Assembly (NCBI GenBank): GCA_021815005.1 | Contig: JAKAHL010000029.1 | Span: 1 to 12,220 of the forward strand | Length of the DNA: 12,220 bases | From: Chloroflexota bacterium | GTDB taxonomy: Bacteria; Chloroflexota; Limnocylindria; Limnocylindrales; CSP1-4 | Reading direction: 5' to 3' | In this document: positions 8,309 to 12,220 of the stretch, in pieces | Numbering within the stretch: position 1 is the stretch's first letter | Layout of the letters: every line of letters begins with the position of its first letter | Made by a program: the position numbers and the translations under genes | Notes under the pieces: generated by a model | The model's database searches: none | The model's input: only the letters and a program-made list of their open reading frames with translations | Told to the model about the DNA's origin: nothing

Positions 8309-8340
8309 CTACGGGCTCGGCAGCCTACGGGCTCGGCAGC
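8309..8340. repeat. Perfect 16-bp tandem duplication at a gene end
   Basis: The same 16 bases (CTACGGGCTCGGCAGC) occur at 8309-8324 and 8325-8340. On the minus strand the second copy is the final codons and TAG of the propeller protein, and the first copy repeats that stop region just after it. The duplication sits in the 37-bp gap between the converging tyrosine phenol-lyase and propeller genes. Confidence 0.9.
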
Positions 8341-10607
8341 CAGCCGCCCACCTGGGACCACGAGGCGCCGCGGTCCGCGCTGCGCATGAGCCGGCCCTCC
8401 ATAGTGGTCAGGGTGGCGTTCAGCCAGCCCGACTGGGCGACGTACCAGGGCCCGCTGGGCACGATGGCCGCTCCGCTCGTGGTGTAGGCGTCGAACTGGC
8501 CCGGTGGGCACGAGGTCCAGGTCCGGCCGCCGTCGGAGGTCCGGATGGTGGACCCGCGCTGGCCGGTGATGAGGCCGCTGCCGTCGGCTGCCATGGAGAT
8601 GGTCTGCAGGTAGTCCGAGGACGTGATGGTGCCGATCGCCTTGAGGCCGCCCGGATAGTCGATCCGCGCCCGCCACGACCAGGTCCTGCCGCCGTCGGTC
8701 GTCTCCATCACGGCCTTCAGGCCCGAGCCCGCGCCGATCACGCTGGAGCAGCCGACCCATCCCCGGTCCGCCGAGACGAAGCTGACCGAGACGGGGTCGA
8801 ACCTTCCGCACGGGCGGTCGTCCGCGAGTCGCGCCCAGGTGGCGCCGCCGTCGCTCGTCGCGTAGATCGCGGTGCCCAGGCCGCCTGTGGTCCCCGCGCT
8901 CGCCGACGGCGGCTCGAACCCGACGCCGAACCCGTGGGCGGCATCGCTGAACGAGATCGAGATGAGGTTCGCGTGCCCCACCACAGTCCAGGTCGCGCCG
9001 AGGTCATCGCTGCGCTCGACCGAGCCCGTGCACGCGGGGTTGCCCGGCGCCGTGTCCGGCGGACAGGCGAGCAGGTCGGTCCATGCGCTCTGGCCGCTGA
9101 CCGCGAGTGCCGTGGCCGCGCCCGCGCCGAGCGGCGTCAGGGACCAGGTGGCCCCGCCGTCCGCGGTGCGCCACACGTCAGCGGTCGTCGCGTCGCCGCC
9201 GACGGCGAGGCCGTGGATGGCGTCGGCGAACGCCACCGCGTCGGGCAGCGCCGGCTGGAGGGCAGCCGGAGGCTCGGGTGTCGGGCTGGCGCCCGGCGCG
9301 GGCAGCATGCCGAAGTGCGTGTACGGCTTCCAGGTCTGGCCGTCGTCGAGCCCCAGGCTGAACACGGCCGATCCGTCCGGGGACGCCGCGTCGACCGTCA
9401 GCGCGAACACCATGCCGTCGCCGGTGATGGCGGCGCCGGGCCACTGCGCGCCGCCGCCGGCGGTGCCCAGCGGCAGCCGGGCCCAGGTGGCGCCGCCATC
9501 GGTGGTCCGGAGCAGGCCCTCGGTCCAGGTCCAAGAGAGGCCGCTGCCGTCGGTGAGCATGTCCAGGCCGCGGAACACCCCCAGGGCAGGCAGCGCTCCC
9601 ACCGGCGACGACCCGTCGATGCTGACGCGCGACCGAACCGCCCAGGTGTTCCCGCCGTCGGCTGTGGTGACAACCTCCTTGGACGAGCTGCCCACGGCGC
9701 TCTCCCCGCTGCCGCAGGCGACCCAGCCGTGCTGGGCGTCGGCGAAGCTCGCCGCGATGGGGAAGAACCCCGTCTCGCACGGGGTTGGGCCGGGGGCGGG
9801 GACCCACGTGCGCCCGCCGTCCGTCGTCGCGAGCAGGTGCAGCGACGCGGGCGACGATGGGCCGATCCCGAAACCGTCGCGCGGGTCCACGAACGAGAGC
9901 GACGTCACGGCTGCCGACGAGACCGCGGACCAGGTCGCCCCGCCGTCGGGGCTCTCGAGGACCGTGGGCTGGCAGGCGCCCGACGGCGTCCCAGCGCAGC
10001 TTGCGCTCGCCCACGCCTGAGCGCCGACCATCGCCGCGCTGTCGAGCGGCGGTGCGTCGACCGCGACCGCGGTCCAGTGCTGGCCCTCGTCGGAGGTGGC
10101 CCAGACGGCGCCCCGACCGCCATACGCGCCCACCACGATGCCGTGGCTGCGGTCCGCGAAGGCCATCGCCGACTGCGTGCCTCCCGTCCCGGCCGTCTCG
10201 GGCGACGTGCTGCCGGCGGGCTGACCAGATGCCTGGGGCGAGCCGGCTTCGGCCGACAGTGTCGGCGTCGTGGCGGAGGGGCCTGCTGGGGCCGTCGCGG
10301 GCGACGCTGCCGCGGGCTGGCCGGGGAGGCGGCTGGCCGCCAGCCCCGCGATCGCCAGCAAGACGACCGCGGCCGCCAGCGCGATCGTCGGCCCTCCCTG
10401 CGTGCGGCTGGCACGGGCGGCCAGTCGGACGGGCGTCAGGGGAACCCGGGCACCGGTCGCGCCATCCGCCCGAGCGGCGCCCGCGAGGCGCGTCCGGACG
10501 CGCGCGGCCAGGCGGGGGGGCGCCGCGTCGGGGTCCAGCTGGCGATAGTGCCGCCGGAGCAGCGCCGTGAGCTCGAGGTCGTCGAGGGGATCGTGCGGGT
10601 CGGTCAT
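8325..10607 (-). CDS. Membrane anti-sigma-like protein with extracytoplasmic Asp-box beta-propeller
   Basis: 760 aa. Residues 1-45 form a short acidic/basic helical cytoplasmic part (DLELTALLRRHYRQLDPDAAP) like anti-sigma N-termini, without an HxxxCxxC zinc motif. A single membrane span lies at about 73-93 (IALAAAVVLLAIAGLAA). Residues 95-145 are an Ala/Pro/Ser/Thr linker. From 146 to the end there are about a dozen Asp-box (BNR) motifs of the form S/T-x-DGG-x-TW, as in sortilin/YCF48-type propellers. Cysteines occur in pairs (ASC/GAC, PCE/ACG, ACP/ACT, PCG/GCS), fitting disulfides outside the cytoplasm. The ATG overlaps the sigma-factor TGA by 4 nt (ATGA), the classic arrangement of sigma and anti-sigma genes. 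Inferred role: the propeller binds a ligand or partner and controls release of the sigma factor. The ligand is unknown. Confidence 0.82.
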   Translation of the reverse strand: MTDPHDPLDDLELTALLRRHYRQLDPDAAPPRLAARVRTRLAGAARADGATGARVPLTPVRLAARASRTQGGPTIALAAAVVLLAIAGLAASRLPGQPAAASPATAPAGPSATTPTLSAEAGSPQASGQPAGSTSPETAGTGGTQSAMAFADRSHGIVVGAYGGRGAVWATSDEGQHWTAVAVDAPPLDSAAMVGAQAWASASCAGTPSGACQPTVLESPDGGATWSAVSSAAVTSLSFVDPRDGFGIGPSSPASLHLLATTDGGRTWVPAPGPTPCETGFFPIAASFADAQHGWVACGSGESAVGSSSKEVVTTADGGNTWAVRSRVSIDGSSPVGALPALGVFRGLDMLTDGSGLSWTWTEGLLRTTDGGATWARLPLGTAGGGAQWPGAAITGDGMVFALTVDAASPDGSAVFSLGLDDGQTWKPYTHFGMLPAPGASPTPEPPAALQPALPDAVAFADAIHGLAVGGDATTADVWRTADGGATWSLTPLGAGAATALAVSGQSAWTDLLACPPDTAPGNPACTGSVERSDDLGATWTVVGHANLISISFSDAAHGFGVGFEPPSASAGTTGGLGTAIYATSDGGATWARLADDRPCGRFDPVSVSFVSADRGWVGCSSVIGAGSGLKAVMETTDGGRTWSWRARIDYPGGLKAIGTITSSDYLQTISMAADGSGLITGQRGSTIRTSDGGRTWTSCPPGQFDAYTTSGAAIVPSGPWYVAQSGWLNATLTTMEGRLMRSADRGASWSQVGGWLPSP

Positions 10608-11143
10608 CGTCGCGCCTCCCGCGGCCCGGACGCCGCGGCCCGCTCGGCCGCGATGGCGACGCGCGCCGCCGCAAGGGCGTCGCGAAGCCGCGTCTTGGCC
10701 GTCCCCTCCGGGATTCCGAGGCGATCCGCGATCGCCGGCACCGTCAGGTCCGCGCCGAAGCGAAGCGCCAGGACCACCTGGAAGTCGGGCTTGAGCCGAC
10801 GGATCGCCCGGGCGATCTCGTCCCGGTCGGCGGCCTCGGCATCGCGGACGGACGGGTCCGCAACGTCGTCCGCAAGGCCCACGGCCGCGGTCCGCGGTCG
10901 GCTGTTCCGCCTGCGCAGCTCGTCGCGGCAGGTGTTGACCACGATCCGGCCGAACCAGGCCGAGACCGCAGCGGGGTCGCGCAGCCCGGTTCGCCCGGCC
11001 CAGGCGCGGGCCGCGGCATCCTGGACGGCGTCCTCGGCGGCGGCGGGGTCGCCAAGGATCCAGGTCGCCACCCGGTGCGCCTCGTTGAGCCCCCCGATGA
11101 CCAGCTCCACGAACCTTGCCTCGTCGATCGCCGTCGGCTCCAT
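10604..11143 (-). CDS. ECF-type RNA polymerase sigma factor (sigma-70 family)
   Basis: 179 aa. Region 2 spans about residues 14-80: ATWILGDPAAAEDAVQDAAARAW, then AWFGRIVVNTCRDELRRR. Region 4 spans about 108-162: EIARAIRRLKPDFQVVLALRF, then the helix-turn-helix with AIADRLGIPEGTAKTRLRDAL. There is no region 1 or 3, as expected for an ECF factor. The ATG at 11143 is placed where region 2 begins; GAGAGG (11147-11152 on this strand) is a close-spaced ribosome site. The frame remains open far upstream, but only as antisense to the crotonase gene. It overlaps the downstream anti-sigma-like gene by 4 nt, so the two are co-translated. Autoregulation is common in such pairs but I see no recognisable ECF promoter in the 213-bp upstream spacer. 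Confidence 0.9.
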   Translation of the reverse strand: MEPTAIDEARFVELVIGGLNEAHRVATWILGDPAAAEDAVQDAAARAWAGRTGLRDPAAVSAWFGRIVVNTCRDELRRRNSRPRTAAVGLADDVADPSVRDAEAADRDEIARAIRRLKPDFQVVLALRFGADLTVPAIADRLGIPEGTAKTRLRDALAAARVAIAAERAAASGPREARR

Positions 11144-11344
11144 CGACCTCTCGTCCCGCGGCCGCCCTCCGGAGCCGTCACTCCACCTGACGGACGGACG
11201 CACCCGAATCGATTGGACGCCCGGGCCGTCCCGCGCGGCCGGACGCCCGCGGCCGCCGTCGGGAGCGATCATGACCCGCCTCGTCGTCGGGCGTCTCGAT
11301 CCGCGCCCTGACCTGCGTGCTGCGCACGGACTGCGCGCCTGCGC

Positions 11345-11350
11345 TAGCGT
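11345..11350 (+). promoter_or_regulatory. Possible -10 box TAGCGT of a leaderless promoter
   Basis: TAGCGT fits TAnnnT and ends 6 nt before ATG 11357, so transcription could begin at the start codon. No Shine-Dalgarno sequence precedes the ATG. Same geometry as the KamD-like gene. Confidence 0.4.
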
Positions 11351-11356
11351 CGCGGC

Positions 11357-12148
11357 ATGCACCTGCCGCCCGTCCTCCGTGTCGACCGGGAAGCCTCGCC
11401 CGATGGCGTGGTCGTGCTCACGCTCAACCGGCCCGACGTCCGCAACGCGATCGACGATGCGCTGCTCGATGAGCTTGGGACAGCGGTCCGGGCCGCCGCG
11501 ATGCCGCCCTCGCCGCGCGTCCTCGTCCTCCGCGGTGCCGGGCTCACCGCCTTCTCCGCCGGCATGGACCTGCGCGAGCGGGCGGGCTTCTCCGACGAGC
11601 AGCTCGCCGACCAGCACCAGCGGATCGTGGCGCTGATCGCCGGGCTCGCGGAGCTGCCGATCCCGACGATCGCTGCGGTCGAGGGCTTCTGCCTGGCCGG
11701 CGGGTTCGAGCTTGCGCTGGCCTGCGACCTGATCGTGGCGGCGCGCGACGCGCAGTTCGGCCTGCCGGAACCGCGGGTTGGGATCTTCCCGGGCGGCGGG
11801 GCCGCCAGGCTGCTGACCTGGGCGATCGGCGCGCCGCGGGCCCGAGACCTGGTGCTCACCGGGCGACGCCTGTCGGGCACCGAGGCTGAGGCATGGGGGA
11901 TCGTGGCCCGCGTGACCGAGCCCGGGGGAGCGTTCGCCGGCGCGCTCTCGCTGGCGACCGAGCTGGCCGCCGCCGCTCCGCTCGGGCTGCGCGAGGCGAA
12001 GCACGCCATCGGAGCCGCCCACGCGTCCCTGCGCGACGGCCAGGCCGCCGAGGACGCCATGTACGACGTGGTGCTCCGCTCCGCCGACCGGCGCGAGGGG
12101 TTCCGGGCCTTCGTCGAGAAGCGGCCGCCGCGGTTCGAGGGCCGGTAG
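11357..12148 (+). CDS. Enoyl-CoA hydratase/isomerase (crotonase) family protein
   Basis: 263 aa, normal crotonase length. The N-terminal VVVLTLNRPDVRNAID is the family start. Oxyanion-hole regions are FSAGMDL (around Gly69) and CLAGGFELALACDLIVA (Gly115-Gly116). One catalytic acid is present, Glu138 in FGLPEPRVG (matching Glu144 of rat mitochondrial hydratase), while the second position is Asp164 in RARDLVLTGRRLSGTEA instead of Glu. The LTGRRLSGTEA run resembles methylglutaconyl-CoA hydratases (AUH/LiuC). It is therefore probably a hydratase of short acyl-CoAs, in fatty acid or branched-chain amino acid breakdown; the substrate cannot be read from sequence alone. It is divergent from the sigma operon and seems to have its own leaderless promoter. 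No companion beta-oxidation gene is in view. Confidence 0.88.
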   Translation: MHLPPVLRVDREASPDGVVVLTLNRPDVRNAIDDALLDELGTAVRAAAMPPSPRVLVLRGAGLTAFSAGMDLRERAGFSDEQLADQHQRIVALIAGLAELPIPTIAAVEGFCLAGGFELALACDLIVAARDAQFGLPEPRVGIFPGGGAARLLTWAIGAPRARDLVLTGRRLSGTEAEAWGIVARVTEPGGAFAGALSLATELAAAAPLGLREAKHAIGAAHASLRDGQAAEDAMYDVVLRSADRREGFRAFVEKRPPRFEGR

Positions 12149-12220
12149 AGCCGCTTGGGCCGGCGTGGCGCCCCGCGCCGCGATGGTGGGCCGACGGCTC
12201 ACCGCACCACGAGATCGGAA

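Noticed and set aside
8934..11636. 900-codon plus-strand open frame
   Set aside because: Composition is arginine/glycine/proline-rich shadow sequence antisense to the propeller and sigma genes, with no recognisable domain.
10604..12202. 532-codon minus-strand open frame reading through the crotonase gene into the sigma factor
   Set aside because: Only the last 179 codons resemble a protein family; the rest is antisense to the well-supported crotonase gene, and lack of stops is expected in such GC-rich DNA.
12149..12220. Tail after the crotonase gene
   Set aside because: Only 72 nt; no convincing start, hairpin or RNA gene can be supported before the window ends.

Overview
The window is very G+C-rich bacterial chromosomal DNA with strong third-position GC bias. 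It has no rRNA, tRNA, CRISPR array, transposase or phage gene that I can see. Gene content and style fit a high-GC soil or groundwater lineage such as Chloroflexota (Limnocylindria-like) or Actinomycetota: a MoaD-MoaE fusion, a SipW-type signal peptidase with TasA-like substrates, an ECF sigma factor with a beta-propeller anti-sigma partner, and leaderless-looking promoters. This assignment is an inference and I would not go below phylum.

Layout. (1) 1-407 has no convincing gene but carries a foldable leader element (200-288). (2) 408-2733 (+) is an exported-fibre style locus: a TasA/camelysin-like protein with a SipW-dependent signal peptide, the SipW-like signal peptidase itself, and an FnIII-containing second exported protein whose reading frame breaks at a G7 tract. 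(3) 2751-3479 (-) is a UPF0173 metallo-beta-lactamase-fold hydrolase, divergent from (4) 3657-4421 (+), a MoaD-MoaE molybdopterin synthase fusion ending in a strong hairpin. (5) 4534-6129 (+) is a diverged lysine 5,6-aminomutase alpha-subunit homologue without a beta subunit in view. (6) 6324-8287 (+) is an Lrp/AsnC regulator followed closely by tyrosine phenol-lyase. (7) 8325-11143 (-) is an ECF sigma factor overlapping a membrane anti-sigma-like protein with a large Asp-box beta-propeller. (8) 11357-12148 (+) is an enoyl-CoA hydratase/isomerase, read divergently from the sigma operon.

How the parts fit. In region 2 the peptidase probably matures the proteins encoded on either side of it, giving a surface fibre or matrix system; the G-tract could make one component phase-variable, or it could be a sequence error. 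In region 6 the AsnC protein probably controls the adjacent tyrosine phenol-lyase (tyrosine to phenol, pyruvate and ammonia). Region 7 is a transmembrane signalling pair in which the propeller is the likely sensor. The most unusual items are the orphan aminomutase alpha subunit that has lost several cofactor and substrate contacts known from the clostridial enzyme, the propeller anti-sigma factor, the G7 frame break, and the foldable leader upstream of the fibre locus.
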